DNA from: Candidatus Methanomethylicota archaeon
GTDB lineage: Archaea; Thermoproteota; Methanomethylicia; Culexarchaeales; Culexarchaeaceae
Reading direction: 5' to 3'
Length of the DNA stretch: 44,863 nucleotides
Assembly (NCBI GenBank): GCA_020833005.1
Contig: JAJHRD010000009.1
Coordinates: forward strand, 1-44,863
Made by a program: the position numbers and the translations under genes. Position 1 is the stretch's first letter, and every line of letters starts with the position of its first letter. The notes under the pieces are model-generated. The model did no database searches, was not told the DNA's origin, and saw nothing but the letters and a program-made list of their open reading frames with translations. Positions 24,686 through 33,950 of the stretch are shown here, piece after piece.

Positions 24686-25882
24686 TCAATTTAACCCTTT
24701 TTTGAAATGTCCACTAAGCTTCAAGAACAAAGTCAATGCAATACAGTAAAGTATGAGGGCAACTGGGAAGATTATGCTAAGACCATACGTGGATATGAAG
24801 AAGGATAGGAGTATTGGCATGAATATTCCAACTAAATTCATTGGTATAAATTCTAAGCTGTATGCAGTCCCCCTATATTCAGGCTTAACCAACCTAGCAA
24901 CTATGGAACTCGTGACTGGCATACTCATACTACTGGAAAACCCATAAATCAAGTAAAATAAGACCATTATGGAATTTATTGGGGAGAGGAAGATTCCAGC
25001 CACCGAAGATATTAAGAGTAGCAATACAAGCATATAGGAGTATCTAACACCAAGCTTATCACATACAATTCCACCAGCAAGATTACTAATTAAACCCATG
25101 AGGGGGCTAAGACCGAAAATTATGCTTGCCAATGCAGGATCAAACCCCCTCTCATAAGTGAAGTAGCTTGTTATATAAGTGGATATGGAGGATCCAGCAG
25201 CATTGGTGAAAAGCAGTATTATGAGGAAGAGTAGGAAAACTCCACCTAAAACTTCTCGTAAAGAGTTATTTGACTTTCCATGGGAATGACCATCACCCTC
25301 AAAATCCCTTTTAATGTTAATTTCGGAATGGAAACGTAAATCTACATAGATTGAGACAATCACTGATATTAGTATTGGCAATATCCATACCAAGTAGGCA
25401 TACTTCCAGCCAAAGAGATTGAGTACAATGCCCAGCGTCAATGGACCTAAAGCCACACCAAGAGTTCCACTTGCACCATGAAAACCCATCCCCCTACCAA
25501 GAAAATTTTGAGGCAAAATATTGGCTGCAACACTCAATGCTGGTGGATGATATAGTGTTGAAGCTATCGAAGCTAATGAGAATGCTAAAACAATTAGTTC
25601 TATGGAGTCAGTAAGCAATATTATGACTCCAGAAATGAAAACTAGGGTTAAGCTTATGGAGATGATTTTAGTGGCACCAAATCTATCTGCAATTAAACCA
25701 CTGGGAACTGAGAAGAGGAGGGAAGATAAACGTGGAATTGAAACTATTAAACTAACCATGAAGAAGGATAATTCATACTCATTACGCAAAATTGGGAGTA
25801 AGGCAAGTGGAAGCTCCGTGTAAACGTGGAGGAGGGTATGGGAAAAGCATAGGAAAGCCAATTTAAACTTGAAATCACTCAA
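24686..25882 (-). CDS. Major facilitator superfamily transporter
   Basis: 398 residues with about 12 predicted membrane helices. The MFS loop GLIADRFGATKII between helices 2 and 3 is present, with the repeat GGIVCDKLGVRY in the second half. A soluble loop in the middle contains FEGDGHSHGKS. The proton or solute partner cannot be told; it resembles the fosmidomycin-resistance type of exporters. The start appears to be TTG at 25882, with a GGTGGTG ribosome binding site about 5 nt upstream. Its position next to the amidase genes suggests import or export of their substrates or products. Confidence 0.83.
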   Translation of the reverse strand: MSDFKFKLAFLCFSHTLLHVYTELPLALLPILRNEYELSFFMVSLIVSIPRLSSLLFSVPSGLIADRFGATKIISISLTLVFISGVIILLTDSIELIVLAFSLASIASTLYHPPALSVAANILPQNFLGRGMGFHGASGTLGVALGPLTLGIVLNLFGWKYAYLVWILPILISVIVSIYVDLRFHSEINIKRDFEGDGHSHGKSNNSLREVLGGVFLLFLIILLFTNAAGSSISTYITSYFTYERGFDPALASIIFGLSPLMGLISNLAGGIVCDKLGVRYSYMLVLLLLISSVAGIFLSPINSIMVLFYLIYGFSSSMSMPVTSSIVARLVKPEYRGTAYSLEFIPMNLVGIFMPILLSFFISTYGLSIIFPVALILYCIALTLFLKLSGHFKKGLN

Positions 25883-25961
25883 ACCACACCACCAATCTTC
25901 AACAAAACTTTATTCAAAATGGATATGTAAGGGTTAAAAGCTTATCGAAGACGTTACAGGC

Positions 25962-26354
25962 TCATATAACCTCAAATTCCAAGGATTCACCCTTAGCATC
26001 AAAAACAGCAACATCACTAAAACTAGCATATGGATATGCAATTATAACCATAATGAAACCATACATGTGATTATAATCATCAATGGATGGTCTTAAAACT
26101 CCAGATGGATGGGAATGCACAGTACCGATAATCTTGAAATCTATGGGTATATTGTACGGGTTGAATATCGCAAACCCCTCCCCAAGAATTGTTGATTGTG
26201 GAAGGAGGAAATCCTCCACTAGAAATCCATCCCTAAACCTTCTACCCCTAATCACTAGGAATATCTCCCTTGGATGCATATCCTTAGCATAAGCTAAAAG
26301 GGAAAGCAATGTATCCCTATCAAAATACAATTTCAACAATATCACCACAATCAA
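25962..26354 (-). CDS. JAMM/MPN-domain metalloprotease-like protein
   Basis: 130 residues. The JAMM metal-site motif is complete: Glu30 in HPREI, then His80 and His82 in VHSHPSG, with Ser90 and Asp93 in RPSIDD. Archaeal JAMM proteins remove ubiquitin-like modifiers (SAMP) or act on sulfur-carrier proteins. The frame has no ATG; TTG at 26354, GTG just after it, or TTG at codon 6-7 are the options. A TATA-like box just upstream (about 26359-26368) is shared with the divergent metallophosphoesterase gene. Confidence 0.82.
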   Translation of the reverse strand: MIVVILLKLYFDRDTLLSLLAYAKDMHPREIFLVIRGRRFRDGFLVEDFLLPQSTILGEGFAIFNPYNIPIDFKIIGTVHSHPSGVLRPSIDDYNHMYGFIMVIIAYPYASFSDVAVFDAKGESLEFEVI

Positions 26355-26358
26355 TCAA

Positions 26359-26368
26359 GATTAAATAT
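26359..26368. promoter_or_regulatory. Shared TATA-like box between JAMM and metallophosphoesterase genes
   Basis: The sequence ATTAAATATT is AT-palindromic enough to serve both strands. On the plus strand it lies about 18 nt before the ATG at 26386; on the minus strand it lies near the TTG/GTG starts of the JAMM gene. It looks like a compact bidirectional promoter. Confidence 0.4.
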
Positions 26369-26385
26369 TGTGATATGAAAACATA

Positions 26386-28689
26386 ATGGAAATTGAGAGT
26401 TTAAACCTATTGTTAAGTGAAGGAAAATTTAATGTGAATTGCAAGGTAGATATTAATGTTGGTGATCTGCAATTGGGCGGTAGAAGAGCTTCAACAATAA
26501 TAATTGCCATAATGATTTTAGGGTTACTAAACACTCTAAACGTCAATGTTAGAGGGCAAACAACAACATACTACGCAGATAAAATGAAATTCCCAACGCA
26601 TGGAGTTCCAGAACCAGTTTTAGATGGTGGGATATTCAATGTAACTGTGAAAATGGATTCAAGTATAAAATGGGTTAGAGCTGAAGTATACAATGAAACT
26701 CACAGGTTAATTGCAGATATCGTGAAAGCCAACTACGATTCAAGGAGTGGAGTTTGGCAATTGAGTTTCAAACTACCAAGAGGGTTTGCTGAAGGGGCAT
26801 ACGATCTAGACGTAATTTACGAGGGAGGGAGAATATCTCAACCAAGAAGTCTATGGATAATGCCCAAATGGCCTGAGAAGCTGGATATACTGGCATGTGG
26901 AGATGTTAAACCTGAGGGGCTTCCATACCTTTGGGAAATGGTTTACGAAGCGAACATAATAAACCCAGACTTAATAATATTCTTAGGGGATCTAGTAAAC
27001 GTTCCAACAGTCTCAAGCCAATGGATCCAATTCCTAGAACCATACATGCTATTCAAAGATCCAGTATATGTTACAGCTGGAAATCATGAGTATGGAGATA
27101 TAGGTAACGCCATTGAATATGAGAGGATAGTGGGTCCATTAAACTATACAGTCACCGTGGGGAAATTCCTACTCGTAAGTTTAGATACCGATAAAGATGG
27201 ATGGATAAGGATGGAGAGATTGAGATGGCTTGAAAATGTACTTAAAGCCAACATTGATAAAACTAAGATCATATTCTTCCACTTCCCACTATTCACTGAG
27301 AAATTGAAGGAGTGGGGTGTAGGCTACATAAACATTACATCATGGACAGATATAGACAAATACATAGCTAAAGGATATCTATATGGTGACCCATCAGACT
27401 ACCTCTCATGGAAGGGGCATCCAAATGAGGCAAGAGAACTATTCAGATTAATAGTGGAGTATGATGTTAGATTAATATTATCGGAACACATACACTCAGA
27501 CTTAAACGTCATAGTCTATAATGAAGCAACTGGGAAGAAGCATTACTTCATAACTCCAGCAGCACTAGCCTACGATATACCAAACTACGATATAAGAGGA
27601 TTCAAATTGATAAGAATCTACTCCAATGGAACAGTGGATGAAAATACATTATACAATCCTGGAACTGGATTATTCAAATACCCAAATTCAATACCAATAG
27701 ATTCTGGAACCACAACATCATACAGACCAAAAACACCCTATAGACTTGGATTCCTAGAATACTATTACACACCATCAAACAATGGATCATCACATGCAGT
27801 ATCACTTGCCATAATAAATGATTTGAACATAACAATAGAGAACCCGAGAATCATATTTAGAGTTCCAGCAGACAAGCCAATATCAGATTACAATTGGCAT
27901 CCATACAAACCTCAATTCAAATATATTGAGAAGGGTGGCGTATACCATGTAATGCTAACAAACATAACAATACCAGCAAAAAGCAGAATATACTTCACAA
28001 TTGAATGCATGAAAGATGAGGATACACCACAAGTGAAGTTTGTGAATCCACCGCAAAGCATTGAGAAGAATAAGTGGGTGAAGGTTACATTGGAAGCTTA
28101 TGATGGTGGGTGGGGTGTAAAGAGGGTGGAAGTTAAATACAATGCCACCAGCGATAAATGGACATCTGCACCAATAATGGATTTAATTAAAGCTGAAGGT
28201 GGAAAGGTAGTGTACGATGTGTGGATACAGCCAATACCAGTAGATCAAATTATGACTTTAAAAGCCATGGTTGAAGACTTCTCAGGTAAAACTTATGAAA
28301 CATCCATAAACATAGTGGTTGGTCAACCAAAACCAAAATACACATTAAAGATAATTTCAACACCAATAGAGGGGGTTACAATACAGATAAATGGTACAAG
28401 TGTAACCACACCATACACAGCCACACTGGAACAAGCAAAATATATAGTGACAATACCACAAGAAGTTACAGTGGCTGGAAAGCAATATAGGTTTGATAAA
28501 TGGAGTGATGGGTCAACTCAAACCACAAGAACAATAACATTAAATCAAGACCAAACATTAACCATAAATTACGTGGCAATCGAACAACAACCATTAATGG
28601 GACAGACAACCATCATAGCAGCCTCAATAGCCATAATAGCGATAATAGCAATTGCCATTATAATCACTAAAATGAAACGTAAAACTTAA
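26386..28689 (+). CDS. Secreted, C-terminally anchored metallophosphoesterase
   Basis: 767 residues. After an N-terminal region comes a signal sequence (RRASTIIIAIMILGLLNTLNV ending before GQTTTYYAD). Residues about 80-160 look like a beta-sandwich. The calcineurin-like phosphoesterase domain has ACGDVKP (where GDxH is usual, so the first His ligand seems lacking), FLGDLVN near 200, AGNHEYGD at 231-238, FFHFPLF and SEHIHSD. Further beta-rich domains follow: one with a YKP-type repeat and one with InlB/PEGA-like features (STPIEGVTIQINGT). A C-terminal membrane helix precedes KMKRKT. It probably acts outside the cell on phosphate esters. A TTG start at 26473 with a GGTGAT site is an alternative that gives a classical signal peptide. 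Confidence 0.8.
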   Translation: MEIESLNLLLSEGKFNVNCKVDINVGDLQLGGRRASTIIIAIMILGLLNTLNVNVRGQTTTYYADKMKFPTHGVPEPVLDGGIFNVTVKMDSSIKWVRAEVYNETHRLIADIVKANYDSRSGVWQLSFKLPRGFAEGAYDLDVIYEGGRISQPRSLWIMPKWPEKLDILACGDVKPEGLPYLWEMVYEANIINPDLIIFLGDLVNVPTVSSQWIQFLEPYMLFKDPVYVTAGNHEYGDIGNAIEYERIVGPLNYTVTVGKFLLVSLDTDKDGWIRMERLRWLENVLKANIDKTKIIFFHFPLFTEKLKEWGVGYINITSWTDIDKYIAKGYLYGDPSDYLSWKGHPNEARELFRLIVEYDVRLILSEHIHSDLNVIVYNEATGKKHYFITPAALAYDIPNYDIRGFKLIRIYSNGTVDENTLYNPGTGLFKYPNSIPIDSGTTTSYRPKTPYRLGFLEYYYTPSNNGSSHAVSLAIINDLNITIENPRIIFRVPADKPISDYNWHPYKPQFKYIEKGGVYHVMLTNITIPAKSRIYFTIECMKDEDTPQVKFVNPPQSIEKNKWVKVTLEAYDGGWGVKRVEVKYNATSDKWTSAPIMDLIKAEGGKVVYDVWIQPIPVDQIMTLKAMVEDFSGKTYETSINIVVGQPKPKYTLKIISTPIEGVTIQINGTSVTTPYTATLEQAKYIVTIPQEVTVAGKQYRFDKWSDGSTQTTRTITLNQDQTLTINYVAIEQQPLMGQTTIIAASIAIIAIIAIAIIITKMKRKT

Positions 28690-28729
28690 ATTCCAAACTA
28701 CACCATTTCTTTTCTCTCCATTTAAATTT

Positions 28730-29713
28730 TCAGAGAGAACCCTTCTTAAACCCTTTAACAACATTAACTATCCGCTTCAATTTTTCAATTGAAACTCTAT
28801 AAGCATCTTCGGGATTTTTGAAGTATCCGATTAAGCCGCGGAATCCACAATCAGGCTTCACCATTATAAGCCTATCACCAAACCTTTCAATGCCAACATT
28901 GATCAGCTTGGCAATATCGTCTTCAGATTCCACGTTGGGATTCTTGGAGGATACGCAACCGAAAGATATGAACTTATCATGCTTCTCCAGTTCATCGAAT
29001 TTGTAGACTTCAATATTCCTTGGTGTATCCTTGAATTCATGATCTAAAATCTTAATATATTTAGCATTGAGTAGAATGTTTTTGAGTAGTGGGGGAATTA
29101 AGCCGCAAACGTGAACTCCAGCGAAATCCACACCACTCAAAATGGTATTGAATGAATTAATGATATCCTCAGCAGTATACCCAAACAGTATCCTATTCGA
29201 TCCAACGATAACTGAGAGTATTGGTTCATCAACTACAATGAAGTTGAATCCAAGTTCGTTATAGAGGTATTCAACGTACCGTCTAACGAAGTTCACCATG
29301 TATTGTAGGACGAAACCCCTTTTACTAAGCATGGAGGAAGATATATCCCTCCTCTCAGGGGTAAGTTGTATTTGTGATGCTAATGTGAAGGGACCTGTCA
29401 CACACCCCCTAACGCCCTCCAAAGATGGCTTCTCAACTCTAACAATCTCAGCAACCAATTCAGCTTCAGGAATTCTAATTTTCGGTAGGGGAGGAGTATA
29501 ATCATCAGAGATGGGTTTACTTAATGAAAAGATACCGTTAAATTCACTGATCAAGCCAATTTCAACCAATGGATTTAGGAATATGGATATGAAGTTGCGG
29601 AGTTGAGGGTATGGGGGGTAATCAACACCAATTGCTATGAGATCACGGAAAACCCTTGCAACATTTTCATTGCTATGAGGAAGAGGGAAGCTTCCAACAT
29701 GACTCGTATACAT
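28730..29713 (-). CDS. MetE-like methionine synthase / cobalamin-independent methyltransferase domain protein
   Basis: About 327 residues from the ATG at 29713 (M-Y-T-S-H-V-G-S-F-P). The shape matches the C-terminal catalytic half of MetE, as in short archaeal methionine synthases: VGSFPLP at the start, GCVTGPFTLA, FIVVDEPILS, GVHVCG (His and Cys metal ligands) and KPDCGFRG (second Cys). In archaea such proteins transfer methyl from a corrinoid or unknown carrier to homocysteine, so a role in methionine synthesis is likely but the methyl donor is open. It stands alone. Confidence 0.78.
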   Translation of the reverse strand: MYTSHVGSFPLPHSNENVARVFRDLIAIGVDYPPYPQLRNFISIFLNPLVEIGLISEFNGIFSLSKPISDDYTPPLPKIRIPEAELVAEIVRVEKPSLEGVRGCVTGPFTLASQIQLTPERRDISSSMLSKRGFVLQYMVNFVRRYVEYLYNELGFNFIVVDEPILSVIVGSNRILFGYTAEDIINSFNTILSGVDFAGVHVCGLIPPLLKNILLNAKYIKILDHEFKDTPRNIEVYKFDELEKHDKFISFGCVSSKNPNVESEDDIAKLINVGIERFGDRLIMVKPDCGFRGLIGYFKNPEDAYRVSIEKLKRIVNVVKGFKKGSL

Positions 29714-29821
29714 GTGAATATAGTATTGCAAGAAATCTAAATGAATTTAACTATCCAGAATACTACAGATTCTGGAGGTAAGAGTTAAAAATTATTAGAG
29801 GCTTAAGTAAACTATTCAATT

Positions 29822-30631
29822 GTGAGCAAAATTAGGATACTTATAACACACAACTTAAGGCTACCAAACATTATGATATCAAATGAAATTGTAAATTCAC
29901 AGGACTATAACACCCTCTTCCTAAACCTATACGAGGAACTTGAACCACATATAAAAGAGCTGTCCAAGGGGAGGATTGAATATGAAGATTTCACAAAGAA
30001 GATTTCAAGTAGTAGGGCAGCACTACAACCAGTGAGCAGTTGGCTATACCCATTGGAACCCATAATTAGAGCCATAAGGAAGATAGGTAGGAGGGGGGTT
30101 AACGTATACTGCTACAAAGACTACAACTATGAGAAGAGGATACATGAAATAACCACTGAAATAACCATACTAACGGCGAAGAGCAAGATATTTGGGAAGA
30201 TAAATACCGAGGAATGGAAGAGGAAGATTAGGGAGAGAGCATTACTGGTGGATGAGGCATTAAGAGTTGAAGCACGAAAAATACATGCAAAATCCATGGG
30301 TTTAAGCATATGCATATCAAACCCAACTGGATATAGGCTTGGTGAAGTCTTATCGAGAATGGGTGATGAAGTTCAGGTGGAGGAAGTTATGAAAAACTAC
30401 TATCCAACACCACTGGAGGAAATGGAAATTAAACTTAGAAGCATGGAGTTAAGCGACGATGAAATCAAGGAATATGTAAAGGAACATTTGGAATATGTGG
30501 AAAAATACGTTTTAACCAGTGAAAATATCGATCAAGCATATTATAGATGGCTGTATGATAAGCACCCTGAACTCAGAGATACTATAAGCCAATATGAAAT
30601 TGAAATGTTGGGGAAGCTGATTAAAAGATAG
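29822..30631 (+). CDS. Hypothetical helical protein
   Basis: 269 residues starting with GTG. No family recognised. The N-terminus has a strand-rich segment (KIRILITHNLRL) and the rest is mainly charged helices, with a GRRGVNVYCYKDYNYEKR section, an ARKIHAKSMGLSICISNPTGY segment in the middle, and an acidic-basic helical C-terminus. It looks soluble and intracellular. Its last 11 nt overlap the convergent radical SAM gene. Confidence 0.6.
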   Translation: MSKIRILITHNLRLPNIMISNEIVNSQDYNTLFLNLYEELEPHIKELSKGRIEYEDFTKKISSSRAALQPVSSWLYPLEPIIRAIRKIGRRGVNVYCYKDYNYEKRIHEITTEITILTAKSKIFGKINTEEWKRKIRERALLVDEALRVEARKIHAKSMGLSICISNPTGYRLGEVLSRMGDEVQVEEVMKNYYPTPLEEMEIKLRSMELSDDEIKEYVKEHLEYVEKYVLTSENIDQAYYRWLYDKHPELRDTISQYEIEMLGKLIKR

Positions 30632-31688
30632 GTGGAGATCTATAGTATCTGCCAACGATGGGTATCTTCTCCCCACATCTCGGGCATGTATTATCTGGAT
30701 TCAAATTATATTCAATTATGGAGAATATGTATCGCTTAATGAGGAGTTTTGAGCATTTTGGGCAGTATGTATTCTCCTTATCATGACCTGGAACATTCCC
30801 AATATAAACGTAATTTAACCCCTCATCATGACCAATCTTCCAAGCCTTCTCCAAAATCTCCACAGGAGTCCTCTTTGGATATAACTTATGTTCTAAAGCT
30901 TTATATGCAGGGTAGTATTGTGTGACATGCCAAGGGGTATTTTCACCCAAATCCCTCTTAATCCTACTGGCAATCCCCCTCAAACAATCCTCATCATCAT
31001 TAACTCCAGGTATCACTAAAGTTGTAATTTCAACATGAACTCCACGCTTCTTAAACTCCACACAATTCCTCCAAACCTTCTCAACATCAGCTCCACAATA
31101 CTTCCATACAGCTTCAGCATCACCCTTAATATCGACGTTGGTGGCATCTAAACCTGCATCACAAAGCATCTGGAGAGCTTCAATAGTCATATAACCATTA
31201 GTTACAAAGGTATTGTAGTATCCATGCTGCTTAGCCAACTTAAATACATCCACCGAATACTCTAAGAATAGTGTTGGCTCATTAAATGACATGCTGGTTC
31301 CAATGCAACCATACTCTCCAACCATACTCACAAACTCCTTTGGTGACATATAGTTACTCCACCTCAAATCCGGTGGATACTTACTTATCATATAGTTTTG
31401 ACACCATGGACATGTGAAATTGCAAGACCAACTACCAATGGTTAGAGCATAACTTCCAGGGTAAAAGTGGAATAATGGTTTCTTCTCAATGGGGTTAGCG
31501 CTTATTGAAGATATATTCCCATAAACCAATGTGTACAGCTTCCCATTGATATTCACTCTAGTTCTACAGAAACCAGTATCTCCAGGCTTAATTACGCATA
31601 ACCTCTCACAATTCCTACATCTAACATCCCCATCAAGCTTATCATACAATAATGCTTCCCTAACACATGGATTACCCAGTATCTTCAA
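30621..31688 (-). CDS. amrS: AmmeMemoRadiSam-type radical SAM enzyme (AmrS-like)
   Basis: 355 residues. N-terminal cysteines C24, C27, C31 and C41 form a probable zinc or Fe-S site; the radical SAM cluster motif CNFTCPWC is at 89-96, followed by MSFNEPTLF and the TNVDIKGD strand. A C-terminal zinc ribbon (CPKC...CPRC) ends the protein. This is the radical SAM member of the AmmeMemoRadiSam system, whose partners AMMECR1 and Memo are not in this window. The exact reaction is unknown. It lies 4 nt after the HerA-like gene, so it is in an operon with it. Confidence 0.85.
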   Translation of the reverse strand: MKILGNPCVREALLYDKLDGDVRCRNCERLCVIKPGDTGFCRTRVNINGKLYTLVYGNISSISANPIEKKPLFHFYPGSYALTIGSWSCNFTCPWCQNYMISKYPPDLRWSNYMSPKEFVSMVGEYGCIGTSMSFNEPTLFLEYSVDVFKLAKQHGYYNTFVTNGYMTIEALQMLCDAGLDATNVDIKGDAEAVWKYCGADVEKVWRNCVEFKKRGVHVEITTLVIPGVNDDEDCLRGIASRIKRDLGENTPWHVTQYYPAYKALEHKLYPKRTPVEILEKAWKIGHDEGLNYVYIGNVPGHDKENTYCPKCSKLLIKRYIFSIIEYNLNPDNTCPRCGEKIPIVGRYYRSPPIF

Positions 31689-31692
31689 GGGT

Positions 31693-33507
31693 TTACACCT
31701 TAAACTTTTCAGCCAACTTCAGGAGGTTATTAAGCAATATATCCTCATTATTTGGGGTTTTAACGAATAATGGTATATTCTTCCTTCTAGTGGCTTTATG
31801 TGATATGAAAAGCCATTCCCCAGTATCGAGTTGTGCAGTTTTATCAAGTATTTCAGGGCTCACCCCAGATGCATCTGCAATCACATGCCTATCATAACTT
31901 CTGGGAAGAGTCCCAGCATAATAGCTGTGTAATTGTTGTATGGCATTAACATTTAATCTAGCAACCCTCTGCGTACTTATCCACCCATGAATCCTATACT
32001 TCCTACCCTGCCTTAGAAGCCTCTCCACATCCATATTGGATTGGAATGTTAAATCCTCCTTCCTAACATCATCTGGAATGAATTCTTGAGCTTCATCCAA
32101 AACCACAAGTATCCTTGGACCACCAAACCTCCTCTTCCTCAAAGTGAATAATGCACTAATGAATTTTGATGTGAAATCCCTTGCTTGGAGTGGATCTGGG
32201 ATGTATGCAACCATAAGCTTATGATCACCACCCATAATGAGCTCAGCGATATTCCAAGGGGATAAACCACTCTCAACAGGCTCTTCATATTCAACATTGT
32301 TCAATTTATCTCTGAAAATCTCCAAAACCCCATTAAACTTTGTTCTAGACCTACCACTCTCCAATCTAGCCAAAACATCATTTATTAAGCTGACTAAAGT
32401 ATTTCTAACGTCCCTATACTCATCTTTAGTTGCAATCTCATGGATTGTAATTTCATGTGGAAGCTTACTTGCAATGGCATTCAACTTATAATATAGGTCT
32501 GATGCAAGGATCTTTGTAAGTTGATTCTGATCATCCCTCAACTCATCTATCAAGCTTATCATGTAACTCAACTTATCACTCTCACGCCCCTCCAAATCAA
32601 TTTTGCAAATCCTATTCCCACCAACCAAATTCAATAGGTGATACTCTAAAGCCTCCCTCAACCTACTATTCCCCACAAGCTTATCCTCCAAACTTTCAGG
32701 GATAACTTGAGACGCGAAGAAGGATTCCAATATATCATCACTGCCAAGTAGGTCTTCAGTGGATAATATCATCCCATGATCAATGATCTCATCCAAGAGG
32801 TTTATGCTATACTCCCCAGCAACATCAATTATGAATATGGATGTATTTGGGAGGTTATGTAAAACCTTCCTAACAATTATGGATGTTAAATTGGATTTAC
32901 CGCAACCAGTAAATCCGAAAACACCACCATGAAACTTAATTAAGTTTAGAATATCAATCTTCAATTTATGTTGAAAACCAATTATTTCTCCAATTTCAAC
33001 CCCCCTTTCAACATTGACAAGTTTATCAATAGCCCAAGAGGATAGTAGGTGAGCTTTAGCCCCAACAAGAGGCATCATATTTGGATCATAATGGAAGTCT
33101 ATTGAACCATTTGAAACATTCATAACATACCCAGTGTATACAGCTCCAATATCAACCCAAGTATCTTCAGAGTCGCCCCACATGGAATATATCTTCACCA
33201 AGAAATCATTCCTCAAAGCTTTAGGCATACTCACATCCATGGAAAGCTCTTGAATATGTAGAGGCCTAACACTGAAGGTCTCGTAGATGAGATACTTCAA
33301 TTCACCCTCAGTAGGCCTCTCCACAGCTATGAATGATGGTTTTGAAAGCCTATCAAGAACTGCGAGATTAAATGAAGCTTCAAAAACACCAATAATGCTC
33401 TTTAAAACTATCTTCCCCTCCTCATAGGAAGTCTTTATGGATGTTTCACGAAGCCTAGCATTAAATGCACCATTAATATCATCAAACCATGGAGTATCCT
33501 TATCCAT
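31693..33507 (-). CDS. HerA-like hexameric ATPase/helicase
   Basis: 604 residues. The N-terminal part is a beta-barrel (HAS-like), followed by an ATPase core with Walker A GFTGCGKSN at 198-206, the FIIDVAGEYS strand, and Walker B RILVVLDEAQEF at about 466-475. Later, STQRVARLN and the QLHSYYAGTLPRS stretch fit the arginine-finger region of HerA. HerA acts with the NurA nuclease in DNA end resection or in defence. Here the likely NurA-type partner is on the opposite strand at 33951-35765, with an acylphosphatase gene between them. First gene of an operon with AmrS. Confidence 0.82.
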   Translation of the reverse strand: MDKDTPWFDDINGAFNARLRETSIKTSYEEGKIVLKSIIGVFEASFNLAVLDRLSKPSFIAVERPTEGELKYLIYETFSVRPLHIQELSMDVSMPKALRNDFLVKIYSMWGDSEDTWVDIGAVYTGYVMNVSNGSIDFHYDPNMMPLVGAKAHLLSSWAIDKLVNVERGVEIGEIIGFQHKLKIDILNLIKFHGGVFGFTGCGKSNLTSIIVRKVLHNLPNTSIFIIDVAGEYSINLLDEIIDHGMILSTEDLLGSDDILESFFASQVIPESLEDKLVGNSRLREALEYHLLNLVGGNRICKIDLEGRESDKLSYMISLIDELRDDQNQLTKILASDLYYKLNAIASKLPHEITIHEIATKDEYRDVRNTLVSLINDVLARLESGRSRTKFNGVLEIFRDKLNNVEYEEPVESGLSPWNIAELIMGGDHKLMVAYIPDPLQARDFTSKFISALFTLRKRRFGGPRILVVLDEAQEFIPDDVRKEDLTFQSNMDVERLLRQGRKYRIHGWISTQRVARLNVNAIQQLHSYYAGTLPRSYDRHVIADASGVSPEILDKTAQLDTGEWLFISHKATRRKNIPLFVKTPNNEDILLNNLLKLAEKFKV

Positions 33508-33569
33508 GAGGTAAGCCCAAATAATAATCAGTGAACCGATGTATAATAATATTTTGCGTTAAGATATGT

Positions 33570-33842
33570 TTAGTATCGAATCCTGAAATCCTTAAACTCC
33601 CCCTTATACTCCTCCCAGAAAACTTCAACATCATCAACCCTAGCCAATGGAGGCCCTTCACGAGCCCACTCCAAAACCCTCATAACAGCATCTTCACGCC
33701 CCTCAAGAACGGCTTCAACCCTACCATCAGGGAGATTCCTAACCCAACCAGTAACACCATACCTAGAAGCCACATTACGCATATTAGATCTAAAGAAGAC
33801 CCCCTGAACCCTCCCAGAAATGAATATGTGAGCTCTAACCAT
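33570..33842 (-). CDS. Acylphosphatase
   Basis: About 90 residues from the ATG at 33842 (TTG at 33857 is the longer alternative). The acylphosphatase marks are all present: a GRVQGVFFR loop with the catalytic Arg, and a [17 protein letters not shown] segment with the catalytic Asn. It hydrolyses acyl phosphates such as carbamoyl phosphate or acetyl phosphate. It lies between HerA and the NurA-like gene; whether it belongs functionally to either is not clear. A TATA-like box about 36 nt upstream is shared with the divergent NurA-like gene. Confidence 0.92.
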   Translation of the reverse strand: MVRAHIFISGRVQGVFFRSNMRNVASRYGVTGWVRNLPDGRVEAVLEGREDAVMRVLEWAREGPPLARVDDVEVFWEEYKGEFKDFRIRY

Positions 33843-33950
33843 CTTCCCAGAAGACAATTAAACCACCAAACTCAAATATAATATTGGGTAGAAATAAAGG
33901 TAACCCATATGGGATGCGGAATTACATGAATATGATGAGTGGCGATAAAG

